Shown here in pieces: positions 35,237 to 45,400 of a DNA stretch of 56,321 bases. Both the position numbers and the translations under genes were made by a program. The stretch is from Verrucomicrobiales bacterium. GTDB lineage: Bacteria; Verrucomicrobiota; Verrucomicrobiia; Limisphaerales; F1-12-MAGs170. Location: positions 1 through 56,321 of the forward strand of contig SXMN01000051.1 of the NCBI GenBank assembly GCA_005777315.1, read 5' to 3'. The notes under the pieces are model-generated. The model did no database searches, was not told the origin of the DNA, and saw nothing but the letters and a program-made list of their open reading frames with translations. Position 1 is the first letter of the stretch. Every line of letters starts with the position of its first letter.

Positions 35237-38200
35237 ATGCAGAAACTTGCCGAGATTTGCATCAAGCGTCCCGTGTTCGCCACGATGCTCATCCTCACGC
35301 TCGTCGTCGTTGGCGTGGCCGGTTACATGCATCTGGGAGTGGATCGCTATCCATCGGTCGATCTGCCAACCGTGCGCATCGGCACGCGGCTTCCGGGCGC
35401 TTCTCCACAAGAAGTGGAATCGCTCGTCGCGCAGCGAATCGAGGAAGCCGTCAACACCGTGCAGGGTGTCACGGAACTCCGATCCATTTCCTTCGCAGGC
35501 AATTCATTCATCATCGCGACGTTCAACCTGAACCGCGACATAGACAACGCGGCGCAGGATGTCCGTGATCGCGTGGCGCAAATCGCACGGGATCTGCCGC
35601 GGGATGCCGACCCACCCTCCGTCTCCAAATTCGACAACGACCAGATGCCCATCATGACGATTGCAATCTCTGGCAATCGCAGCCCAAGGGAACTCACGGA
35701 GCTCGCGGACAAGGTGGTCAAAATGCAGCTCGAACGCATCTCTGGGGTTGGAGAAGTCGAGATCATGGGCGGCGCGGAACGCTCGATCAATGTCTGGATC
35801 AATGCCGAAAGACTGGCCGCGTACCAGATTCCGATCACAGCCGTCCGGGAGGCAATCATCCGGCAAAACGCCAATGTGCCCGGCGGGAATGTCACCGGCA
35901 CGCTCCGGGAGCACGCCCTCCGAACGGTGGGCCGCATCACCGACTCGCGCGCTTTTAATGATCTCGTGGTGGCGACGGTCAACGGTTCTCCAATACGGAT
36001 TCGTGATCTCGGCTCGGCTGAGGACGGGGAGAAGGAACGTCGCAGTGTCTCGCGGCTCGATGGTGTTCCCACTGTTTCGCTGATGATCCGGCGTCAGTCC
36101 GGCGCCAACACGGTTGCGGTAATTGAAGCCACGACGGCGCGAATGGCGTTGTTGAAATCTCAACTGCCGCCAGACGTGAAACTCGAGGTGATTCGCGACC
36201 AGTCAAGATACATCTACGAGGCGTTGCACGAAATCAGCGTCCACCTGATCCTCGGCAGCATCCTGGCCAGCCTCGTCGTGCTTGCGTTCATGCGGAGCTG
36301 GCGCTCCACACTGATCGCGGCAATCGCCATTCCCACCTCTGTCATCTCGACCTTCGGTGTAATGTGGGCTCTGGGTTTCACTTTGAACTCCGTCACCATG
36401 CTGGCGCTGGTGCTCATGGTCGGCATTGTCATCGATGATGCCATCGTCGTGCTTGAAAACATCTTCCGGTTTATTGAGGAAAAGAAAATGCCGCCGTTCG
36501 AGGCGGCAAAGGCGGCGACGGCTGAAATCGGCTTTGCGGTGCTTGCAACCACCTTGAGCCTTGTCGTGATTTTCGTCCCGGTGTCGTTCATGTCCAGCAT
36601 CTCAGGACGATTTCTGTTTCAGTTCGGGATCACGGCGGCTGTTGCCGTCCTGGTAAGCATGCTCGTGTCTTTCACTCTCACGCCAATGATGAGCGCCCGG
36701 TTGTTGCGGAAGGAACACATCGGCGGAAGCACGCCCCACGGGTCTGCTCGATCCCGGCAAGGATTTTATGGATGGATCGAACGGTTCTACATGACGCTGC
36801 TCGGATGGTCCATGCGCCACCGGCTCGCGGTCTGGTCTCTGGCGACAGCCATCGTCCTGTCCTCGATTCCCCTCTACAAAGTCGTTCGCCAGGAGTTCAC
36901 CCCGGGCAATACCGATGAAGGAGAATTTGACGTTGAAATCCTGGCGCGTGAGGGGACGAGCGTCACTTCGATGAATGAAGCCCTCAGCGCCGTCGAGTCG
37001 GAGCTTCGCTCGATGCCTGCGATTCGTCTCGTGCTTGCATCGATTGGCGGCGGTCCGGGGATGATCAACTCCGGCGGATTCTACGTGCGCCTGGCGCCTC
37101 ACTCAGAAAGAACTTTTACCTGGAAGAGGCTTCTGAGTCTGCATCCATGGGATGCGTTCAAAGGCAATTACACTCAACGCGACGTCACACAGGAGATTCG
37201 GAATCGTCTGAAGAAGTTCTCTGATCTGAGAATCTCCGTCCGCAGCTCATCGTCATCCATAAATCTCGGTGGCGGACGCAATCACGACATTGATTTCTCC
37301 ATCCTCGGTCCGGAACTGGAATCTCTCGCCCGCTACGCGGAGATCCTACGCAAGAAAGCTCCTGACATTGGAGTGCTGGATGCCGACACCACCTTACGCC
37401 TGGACAAGCCTGAGCTTCGTGTCGAAATCGACCGCGCCCGCGCCGCGGCGCTTGATGTGGACACGGAGGACATCGCAACCGCGCTTCGAATCATGGTGGG
37501 CGGAGATCAACGGGTGTCGCGTTACCGTGATCCACTGATGAACGAGGATTACGACGTGCAATTGCGCCTGGCTGAGGGCGGACGCAACGACCCGACGACG
37601 ATCTCACGCCTCTTTGTCCCATCCGCCAACGGAGGTCTCGTGCGCCTCGACAACCTCGTTCAGATTGTCCCCGGCGTTACGGCTTCGCGAATCGACCGCC
37701 TGGACCGCCAGCGTCAGGTCGGCCTGCGAGGTTCGGTGGCACCCGGCTTCGCTCTCGCAGACCGCCTTGAAGCCATCCAGGATACCGTCAAGAAGATGAA
37801 TCTTCCACCCACCTACTCAACCAAAGTGAGTGGCCGCGGTCGTGAACTCGAGAAAACCTTCAAGGAGTTTTTATGGGCGTTCTCGCTGTCAGTTGTTTTC
37901 ATGTACCTGATCCTGGCGTCGCAATTCGAGAGCGTCATCCACCCTTTCACAATCCTGCTGTCGTTGCCTCTTTCGGTGCCATTCGCATTGCTGTCACTGT
38001 TGGCGACGGGAAACACCATCAATCTCTATTCAGCGCTGGGGGTTCTCGTCCTCTTCGGCGTCGTCAAGAAAAACGCCATCCTCCAGATCGATCACATGAA
38101 CAAGCTTCGCGAAGCCGGCATGGACAGGCTCGCAGCCATCATGCAGGGAAATCGCGACCGCCTGCGGCCGATCCTGATGACAACCCTGGCTCTTGTCGCG

Positions 38201-38416
38201 GGGATGCTGCCGCTTGCCCTGGGAGCCGGACCAGGCGCCGAGGAACGCCGCGCTGTGGCGGTCGTGGTCATCGGAGGCCAGACGCTCTCGCTCCTGCTCA
38301 CACTGCTCGTGACACCCGTGGCTTACTCCATTCTCGACGATGTGAAAGAGAAGTTTCGCCGACGCACCGCTTCCGCCTTTGCGAACACTTCCCCTGCCCC
38401 GGTTGTCGGCAAATGA
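35237..38416 (+). CDS. RND-family (AcrB/HAE1-type) efflux pump
   Basis: This 1059-residue inner membrane antiporter exports drugs or hydrophobic compounds with proton influx. The first helix follows CIKRPVFATMLILTLVVVGV; the proton-relay acidic pair is in GIVIDDAIVVLENIF of the fourth membrane segment. VDRYPSVDLPTVRIGTRLPG and the C-terminal GVVKKNAILQIDHMNKLREA with RPILMTTLALVAGMLPLALG are family signatures. Twelve membrane segments and two large periplasmic loops are evident, and the length is normal. It is co-transcribed with the adaptor. Substrate is unknown. Confidence 0.95.
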   Translation: MQKLAEICIKRPVFATMLILTLVVVGVAGYMHLGVDRYPSVDLPTVRIGTRLPGASPQEVESLVAQRIEEAVNTVQGVTELRSISFAGNSFIIATFNLNRDIDNAAQDVRDRVAQIARDLPRDADPPSVSKFDNDQMPIMTIAISGNRSPRELTELADKVVKMQLERISGVGEVEIMGGAERSINVWINAERLAAYQIPITAVREAIIRQNANVPGGNVTGTLREHALRTVGRITDSRAFNDLVVATVNGSPIRIRDLGSAEDGEKERRSVSRLDGVPTVSLMIRRQSGANTVAVIEATTARMALLKSQLPPDVKLEVIRDQSRYIYEALHEISVHLILGSILASLVVLAFMRSWRSTLIAAIAIPTSVISTFGVMWALGFTLNSVTMLALVLMVGIVIDDAIVVLENIFRFIEEKKMPPFEAAKAATAEIGFAVLATTLSLVVIFVPVSFMSSISGRFLFQFGITAAVAVLVSMLVSFTLTPMMSARLLRKEHIGGSTPHGSARSRQGFYGWIERFYMTLLGWSMRHRLAVWSLATAIVLSSIPLYKVVRQEFTPGNTDEGEFDVEILAREGTSVTSMNEALSAVESELRSMPAIRLVLASIGGGPGMINSGGFYVRLAPHSERTFTWKRLLSLHPWDAFKGNYTQRDVTQEIRNRLKKFSDLRISVRSSSSSINLGGGRNHDIDFSILGPELESLARYAEILRKKAPDIGVLDADTTLRLDKPELRVEIDRARAAALDVDTEDIATALRIMVGGDQRVSRYRDPLMNEDYDVQLRLAEGGRNDPTTISRLFVPSANGGLVRLDNLVQIVPGVTASRIDRLDRQRQVGLRGSVAPGFALADRLEAIQDTVKKMNLPPTYSTKVSGRGRELEKTFKEFLWAFSLSVVFMYLILASQFESVIHPFTILLSLPLSVPFALLSLLATGNTINLYSALGVLVLFGVVKKNAILQIDHMNKLREAGMDRLAAIMQGNRDRLRPILMTTLALVAGMLPLALGAGPGAEERRAVAVVVIGGQTLSLLLTLLVTPVAYSILDDVKEKFRRRTASAFANTSPAPVVGK

Positions 38417-38542
38417 AATCGATCCATTTTGTGAATCTGGAGTCTGACTTTACGCCAGGCAGAAGCGCCCCTCCGGGAATCCACCAGGAACGCTACATCT
38501 GATCATCGAATCCACTTCAATTACGATAGATTCTTTGTCCCT

Positions 38543-40093
38543 ATGGCTACCTCTCTGAACCAATCCACCCTCCGCCTCCATGAGTCTGACAATGTTGCCG
38601 TCCTCAAACGGGCGCTCAAGCTGGGCGCTGAACTCACCGACGGCGATACCCGCATCGTCCTCACGCGCGACGTGCCAGCAGGACACAAGATAGCGGTTGC
38701 CCCAATCGCCGACAGCGAGCCAGTAAGGAAATACGGCCAGATCATCGGATTTGCGAAAGGCAACATCTCGCCTGGCGATCAGGTCCACACTCACAACGTC
38801 GTCGTACGAGACTTCGGACGCGATTATGGATTTTGCGCGGATGCCCGTCAGTTCCCCCTTTACCCGAAAGAACGAGCCAGGACATTCCAAGGCTTTGCCC
38901 GTCCAGGAGACCGGGTGGGCACGAGGAATTATCTAGCCGTGATTTCGAGCGTCAATTGTTCCGCCTCGGTCTCGCAGTATGTCGCGGATCGGTTCCGCAC
39001 GGCGGACTTCAAACGCGATTTTCCAAACGTCGATGGAGTGATTGCCTTCAAGCACAAGGGTGGATGCGCCATGTCGGCGGATGAACCCACGCGTTTGCTT
39101 CAGCGAATCCTGGCCGGCATCGCCCGGCATCCGAACATATCCGGTTACGTCCTGATCGGACTTGGATGCGAAACGAATCAGATCCAGGCCCTCGCCCGCG
39201 CTGAAAAACTGGATCAACTCAAGCCAGGAGAAATCGCTCCCGCCTTGATGACCATCCAAGGCACGGGCGGCATCGCCAAGACAGTTGAAGCTGGCGTGTC
39301 TGCCATCACGAAGATGCTGCCCTTCGCCGGCGCTCTCACTCGCTCGCCTCATCCATTGAGCAAGCTGATTCTCGCAATGAATTGTGGCGGATCGGATGGC
39401 AACAGCGGCATCACCGCCAACCCGGCTTTGGGTGTCGCTTCCGATGAACTTGTCCGTCATGGCGGCGCATCCGTCCTGGCAGAGACCCCCGAGATTTACG
39501 GTGCCGAACACCTGCTCACGCGTCGTGCGGTCACACGGGAAGTCGGGGAGAAGCTCGTGTCGCTCATCCGCTGGTGGGAGAATTATGTTCGCCTCTTCAA
39601 CGACTCAATCGACAACAATCCGTCCGTCGGAAACAAGGAAGGCGGACTGACCACCATCTATGAGAAGAGCCTCGGAGCCGTGGCCAAAGGCGGCCAGGCG
39701 CCTCTGGCTGCCGTTTACAATTACGCGGAGCAAATCTCGACGCCTGGTTTCAGTTTCATGGACACGCCAGGGTACGATCCCGTGAGCATGACGGGGTTGG
39801 TCGCGGGCGGTTGCAATGTCGGTGTCTTCACCACAGGCCGTGGCAGTGTTTATGGCTGCAAACCCGCGCCCTGCATCAAAGTCGCCACCAACACGCCGCT
39901 CTACAACTGGATGCAGGACGACATGGACATCAACGCCGGCACAATCTTGGATGGGACGGAAACAGTCTCTGAAGTGGGCATGAGGATCTTCGAGAAAATC
40001 ATCGCCGTCGCAAACGGAGAAAGAACCAAGAGCGAACTCGCGGGGATAGGCGATGAAGAGTTTGCTCCGTGGCAGATCGGGCCGGTGCTGTAG
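38543..40093 (+). CDS. UxaA-family sugar-acid dehydratase with N-terminal SAF domain (altronate/galactarate type)
   Basis: This is a 516-residue fused dehydratase. Residues about 8-90 are an SAF domain (RDVPAGHKIAVAPIADSEPV, DQVHTHNV), in some relatives a separate small subunit. Residues about 115-516 form the UxaA/GarD catalytic part, with RVGTRNYLAVISSVNCSASV, FKHKGGCAM, GLGCETNQIQ, MNCGGSDGNSGITANPALG and GCNVGVFTTGRGSVYGC; the conserved Cys and His residues bind iron or zinc. It dehydrates altronate, galactarate or a related aldonate to a 2-keto-3-deoxy acid, which would suit the DgoK/aldolase pair 9 kb away. Precise substrate is not resolved. It follows the RND gene by 126 bases but is functionally unrelated. 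Confidence 0.9.
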   Translation: MATSLNQSTLRLHESDNVAVLKRALKLGAELTDGDTRIVLTRDVPAGHKIAVAPIADSEPVRKYGQIIGFAKGNISPGDQVHTHNVVVRDFGRDYGFCADARQFPLYPKERARTFQGFARPGDRVGTRNYLAVISSVNCSASVSQYVADRFRTADFKRDFPNVDGVIAFKHKGGCAMSADEPTRLLQRILAGIARHPNISGYVLIGLGCETNQIQALARAEKLDQLKPGEIAPALMTIQGTGGIAKTVEAGVSAITKMLPFAGALTRSPHPLSKLILAMNCGGSDGNSGITANPALGVASDELVRHGGASVLAETPEIYGAEHLLTRRAVTREVGEKLVSLIRWWENYVRLFNDSIDNNPSVGNKEGGLTTIYEKSLGAVAKGGQAPLAAVYNYAEQISTPGFSFMDTPGYDPVSMTGLVAGGCNVGVFTTGRGSVYGCKPAPCIKVATNTPLYNWMQDDMDINAGTILDGTETVSEVGMRIFEKIIAVANGERTKSELAGIGDEEFAPWQIGPVL

Positions 40094-40112
40094 ATCAGCA
40101 AGGAATTCGCGC

Positions 40113-42074
40113 TCAGAATTTCCAGGTCACCTTCCCGTAAACACCGCGCGCCACCTCTGTCCGCGCCGGAAACCCGGGGCTGCGATTGAATTCCAGCCGC
40201 TGGTTGTCGAGGAGATTCTGGCCGACTATCGCTAACTCCAGATTGGGCCGTGGATGAAAGGCGAGCCGGAGATCCAGGCTCATGTATTGATCGATGCCAA
40301 ATGCTGGAAGGCTGTCCACGAATCGCAGAATTGAATCGAACTCCCATTTATTGCCCAGGTTCATCGAGGACCAGAGCATGAACTGCTGCTGCGGGCTTTG
40401 TCCCTCCTGGCGCACTGAAGCGGTATCCGTTGTGCCGGGTTCAAGATGGAGCCGCAGGAATAACACGCTGTAATTGGCCCGCCACCGCCACCACTCGGCC
40501 GCCTGCCACAGCACCGAACCTTCGACACCATAGGATTCGCCGTTCATCCGGTTTGACGGAGTAACAACCACCGTGGGTGGCAACGCAAGCCGAACGGACT
40601 CGGCGGTGGAAAGTTTGTCATACTCATTGTAGAAGGCCGCCAGATCCAAAGTGAGCGACTCAGCCAGACGGGAACGATATCCTGCCTCGTACGCGATCAA
40701 TTCGGTCAGAGGACGGTCCCGGGTTGGGATGCTTCGGAACGCCACCGCACCAGGAGCGTCGATGGTCAGATCCCGATCGGCAATTCCCGGCAATTGCAAC
40801 CCGCGCGAAACCGCCGCCCAAAGTGTCTGCCGGGCCGTGGGCGTGAACGTGAGTCTTGCGTTCGGCAAAAGATCCCATTCGGAAAACGTGTTGTACTCCA
40901 GCTTGGTTCCGGCGGAGAAGCGAAGACGCTCCGGCACCAGCGTGACCTGGTCCTCGACAAACAATGACGCCTGTTGAATTCCACGGCGAATCGGGTCGTA
41001 ATTATGCCCGATACGGCCCCTGGCTTCGTTGACGAGATACCGGTAATGCAGGCCCCAGTTGATCTGCTGTCGTGAGCCGAGCGCGAACCGGTGGCTGGCC
41101 TCAATATCACCGGTGTCCGTATTCGCGGTAGCAGGTTTGGAATCGCGCCTCACCGCGTCATAGTAAACCTGAACGTTGACATCCGACTCCTCGGAGAACG
41201 CATGACCCCATCGCCCCATCAGGTTTCCTCCCAGCGTGGTGAACAGATCTCGTGCGCCACCAGTGTACTGGAGCAGTTCACCACCAAAGAAATCCCCCTG
41301 CACTGTCAGATGGTCCGCATCATTGGGATGGGAGTCCACCCGGAATCCAGCGCGTGCCTGGGACCAGTCGTCGCCCGCGTCAGAACCATTGGCCAGGAGA
41401 GTATCCCCTCGGTAAAACGCCTTGGCATAAACCCGGTAAAAGGTGTGCTCATTCAGTTTTCCACCTTGACGCACGGCACCGAAGCCGCGCTCGCTGGTGC
41501 CGCCACCGCCGGTAACAAGGCTGCCCTGGGTATCGCGGGCATCCTTGGTCAGGATGTTGATGACGCCATTCACCGCATTCACACCCCATGCGGTGCCACC
41601 GGGGCCGCGCACGACTTCGATGCGTTCCACGTCTTCAAACAGCACATCCTGCGCGTCCCAGAACGTCCCACCAAACTGCGGCGTGTAAAGCGAACGTCCG
41701 TCCTGCAGCACCAGAAACTTGTTCGCGAACTCACCGTTGAACCCTCGAACGCTGACGGCATGGCGTTGCGAGTTGATGCGGGCCACATCCACGCCGGGGG
41801 CCAGCCTCAACGCTTCTGGAAGACTCGTAACCCCTGAACGCCGCAGATCTTCGCCCGTGATCACGTGAACCGCCGCGGCAGCCTCCGAGAGTTTCTCCCC
41901 GCGCCGGGAGACAGAGATGATCTCGATCTTGGAAAGTTCATCGAAGGAGAGGTTTGCCAGGATGGGGGAATCGGTCGCGCCCGCCGACAGACACCTCAAG
42001 CCAGCCAGCAGGCCAATCAGGCATTTCCTGACGGGTTGCGAACAGAAAATGGATTTCGCCTCCCTGATGTCCAT
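40113..42074 (-). CDS. TonB-dependent outer membrane receptor
   Basis: This beta-barrel importer has about 653 residues. The ATG at 42074 gives a signal peptide (VRKCLIGLLAGLRCLSAGAT). A short conserved piece LSFDELSKIEIISVSRRGEK, including a TonB-box-like IEIISVS, precedes the plug domain (AAVHVITGEDLRRSGVTSLP, VSVRGFNGEFANKFLVLQDG, VERIEVVRGPGGTAWGVNAV). The barrel follows and ends in an aromatic residue (YGKVTWKF), as outer membrane proteins require. The N-terminal pattern resembles the 'LSLEELMNIEV' group often tied to iron, vitamin or glycan uptake. It is downstream of the giant surface gene with a 359-base gap. Confidence 0.92.
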   Translation of the reverse strand: MDIREAKSIFCSQPVRKCLIGLLAGLRCLSAGATDSPILANLSFDELSKIEIISVSRRGEKLSEAAAAVHVITGEDLRRSGVTSLPEALRLAPGVDVARINSQRHAVSVRGFNGEFANKFLVLQDGRSLYTPQFGGTFWDAQDVLFEDVERIEVVRGPGGTAWGVNAVNGVINILTKDARDTQGSLVTGGGGTSERGFGAVRQGGKLNEHTFYRVYAKAFYRGDTLLANGSDAGDDWSQARAGFRVDSHPNDADHLTVQGDFFGGELLQYTGGARDLFTTLGGNLMGRWGHAFSEESDVNVQVYYDAVRRDSKPATANTDTGDIEASHRFALGSRQQINWGLHYRYLVNEARGRIGHNYDPIRRGIQQASLFVEDQVTLVPERLRFSAGTKLEYNTFSEWDLLPNARLTFTPTARQTLWAAVSRGLQLPGIADRDLTIDAPGAVAFRSIPTRDRPLTELIAYEAGYRSRLAESLTLDLAAFYNEYDKLSTAESVRLALPPTVVVTPSNRMNGESYGVEGSVLWQAAEWWRWRANYSVLFLRLHLEPGTTDTASVRQEGQSPQQQFMLWSSMNLGNKWEFDSILRFVDSLPAFGIDQYMSLDLRLAFHPRPNLELAIVGQNLLDNQRLEFNRSPGFPARTEVARGVYGKVTWKF

Positions 42075-42110
42075 GCACGGATCGTATGCTCTGAACTGCA
42101 TCGGCGTCAA

Positions 42111-42433
42111 TTCCTGGAAATGGGAGACGGCCTCGAAACCGGTGCCTTCGAAGTTGTCCGTGCCGAGAAGACCTCAAGACCAGGCGTGGCCGGGCATGGT
42201 GCCGGGGCGCGGAATTCATGCTGCCGGAACGTTCGCCTTGTGAGACGCATTGGCTGAGGACAGAGCACTCTTCCACTCCGATGCTTCCTGCGGACTAAAG
42301 TCCGCGCTCCTTGCGCCGTGGTTCGTGTAGAGTCCAGACATCCTTGTCCGCGCTCCTGACCGTCTTGAGCGGACCGACACCTTTATCGCGCCCACCCTGA
42401 AGCGGTGTCTCACCGAAGCGACTCTCCGCCATC
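42111..42433. other. Gap between giant surface gene and TonB receptor, with REP-like element
   Basis: No convincing gene is present. A small perfect palindrome GCGGACTAAAGTCCGC sits at 42290-42305 and a related GTCCGCGCTCC word recurs about 45 bases later, which looks like a dispersed repeat family. The TonB receptor promoter should lie at 42075-42200. Confidence 0.45.
42290..42305. repeat. REP-like palindrome
   Basis: Seven-base arms GCGGACT and AGTCCGC surround the two-base loop AA. The wording is close to short palindromes that I associate with Pedosphaera-type genomes; family membership would need a genome search. Confidence 0.5.
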
Positions 42434-45400
42434 TCACGGACGAATGCGGTAGAACTTCTGAGATCCATCGCCGGTGTTGACGTTCAGGGTCGGTGCGCCA
42501 GCCGGCACATCTGTCCACGGCCCCAATAGGCTGTCGGAGACCTGTAGTTTTTGCGACGGCGGCCAGGAAATGGTGAGCGTGTTTCCGACCGGGGTCAGCG
42601 AGATTTTAGCGCAGTTTACCGTCACGCTGAACGAGCAGATCAGCGGCGTGGATGAGCCTTTGTAAACACAGGTCACCTGGGTCTTGCCCACCGGGAACAA
42701 TCCCGGTGGTGGGTTGCATTCCATCGGCAACTCCTCGCAGCCGATGCTGACGAATGCCTTGAAATCCACAAATGCTCCATTGTCATCAATGCACGGGACA
42801 ACGATGTCCTGCGGACAATGAACCACCGGTTTTGCATTGGGATCGGGCGGCGGGCCGATGACGATGAATTTCGTCACACACGAACCTGTATTGCCACGGC
42901 CATCGGTGACGCTGAGAACGATGTCATGCTGGCCCGGTCCGACGAGCGTTCCCGGTGGCGGCTCCTGGTTCACCGATGCGATGCCTGCAGTCCCGGCGGC
43001 CGAAGACTGCGGGCAGTTGTCGGTGTAGGTCACCTTCTGCCGCAGATCGGGCACCGGGGTTTTGCAAGGCACCCCTCCAACACTCAAAGGTGTCTTGTTC
43101 AAATCCACCGTAATTGAGTCGGGGCACTTCACAACAGGCGGAGTGGTGTCGCCAAAGGAGAAGCAGACGGGCCAGCCGTAGGATTCGTAATCGGACCAGC
43201 CGTACTGGGTGAGCCCGACCGGCTGGGGCGAGAGAACACTGTGAACGCCGGGCGTGACAGGAACGCTTGCGCCAGAAAAGCCGCTCAAGCCGATCGCGGA
43301 GAAGAATCCAGGCGGAATTGGCGCGCCGTCCATTTGCACCAGTCCGGCGCTGGCGGTCGCGCTCGGGGCGATCACGTTGATGAAGTGCGAAGCAAATCCG
43401 CTTTCCGGCGCACAGAACCGATACTGCGTGTTGAAGAGTGCCCGATGCGGCAGTTGCATCATGAAGGGATCGGACTGCTTGACGAGATCGAAGTCAGAGC
43501 TGTTCGCGTACTGCGTGACGTGAATCGGACCGTTCGCCGTGATACGCACGCCAAACCCGAGAACGATTTGGAACATCCTGCCACGGTCAAGAGTCGCCAC
43601 ATTGAAGCCATTGATGAAGACCTGGGTGTCGTCTGCCGCCGCAAGAACTCGAATCGTGTCGCCCTTCGAGCGTGTCTTGAGAGGAAAGGTGAAGTACTCG
43701 GTGCCCCAGCGTTTGGTTGGGATCAGTTGTTCAACAAGGTAATCACAGAAGGAGCGTGAAGTGGACTGGATGTTCGCGCAGGCATGACCGCCAAAGGCGG
43801 CGACCGGCTTGTCCGCCGAGATCAGCGTGCCGGAAAGATCCTGCGGTGGGCCGTTCAGGTTCCGCAGTTGGTAGGTTTCGCCCTGCTGCAACTTGATGAC
43901 GTAAGGAAATCCTGAATCGTATCCTTGAGTCACCACGGACGGAATGATCGTGACCGTGGTGTCATTCTCGGTGGCGACAAGGGCGAATTGTGTGCCATTC
44001 AATTCTGGCTGTGGCGAATTGGAATTGGAAAAACTCTGGATGATATAATCCAAACCGAGCGCCTCTGTCTGGATGGCAAGGAACCCGTCGGACGTGTACT
44101 TCACCTTGCTCAAGCCATGAACACTGACTGGCTGGCTCGCGATGAGGTGAATGCCCTTCTTCTCGATCAAATCATTGGCATCACCGAGATCCGCGTCCTC
44201 CGGCAAGAGGATCGTCACGCAACCCACTGCGGGAATCGTGACGGCCTTTTGGAATTTCAAACCGGCTATCTGCACCGTCACCGATGTCCCTGGATTCCCC
44301 ACCACGGACAACTCTGGCCTCACCGGATTCGCCGGATCGGGAGCGTAATTCCCGGGAAACGTCAGCCAGAAATCGGTGCCCGCGCAGGTCAGGTCGCAAT
44401 TCTCCCCACGCTCGATCTCGACGCGGTAATCCTCCACCTCGCCGATGGGCGAAAAGCCGGTGAAATCGAGACCGCCCTCGCGGCTGAAGCGGAATCGCGC
44501 GAAGGTGACGCCCGGTTTCACCCGAAGAGGAACCATGAACTTGAGGACGTTCACCCCGGGCACGAGTGCCTGGTTTGTGAAAATGCGATCTTCAGGATCG
44601 GCCCAAGAAAAATTCGCGTTGAAATCGATCCACGCGTCCAGACGACCGGTGGTGCTGGCAATGACTTCAATGCTTGCCTCGCCTCCGGGCATGAGGGGAG
44701 TCAGAAACCGGACCCCATCCTCGTCATCCAAAGCCGGATCAACGCCATCGTCACCAAGCGCGGCAGGATCAGGCTGCCCATCCAATTCACCGTCAATCAA
44801 CTTGCCGAGGAAAAAATTCGGGTTGATGCCGTGACGGGCGCCGTTCCGCGAGAGGGTCGTCGGATAACCGCCCGAGAGCAGATCGGATAGAAGCTGAGGC
44901 GCATCGCCGAAGTCCAGCAACTGGCCGCTGATCGCGACCTTGTAGTCCTCGACTTCGCCAATGGGTGCCAAACCGTCAAAATTCAGACCTCCTTCACGAC
45001 TGAACCGGAATCGTGCATACGTCTCACCTGCTTTTGCCGAAGCGGGAACCGGGAATGTCAGGGTGTTTGCGCCTGCCACCAACGCCTGGCTGGTGAAAAT
45101 CTTTTCACCTGCGTCCGCCCACGAAAAGTTCGCGTTGAAATCCACCCACGCGTCCAGGCGTCCGCTTTGGGATGCTGTAACAACCACGGTCGCAATCGCG
45201 CCAGAGTTCAGCGGCCCTGGGAAGACCACTCCGTCTTCGTCGTCTGAAATAGAAGAGGATGCGCCATCGTCACCCAGGGCGTCAGAGCCAGGCTTTCCGT
45301 CTGGCTCGCCGTCGATCAGTTTGCCGAGAACAAATTTCGGGTCGATGGCATGCCGCGCGCCATTCCTCGACAGCGTTGTCGGATAACCTCCCGCGAGCAT

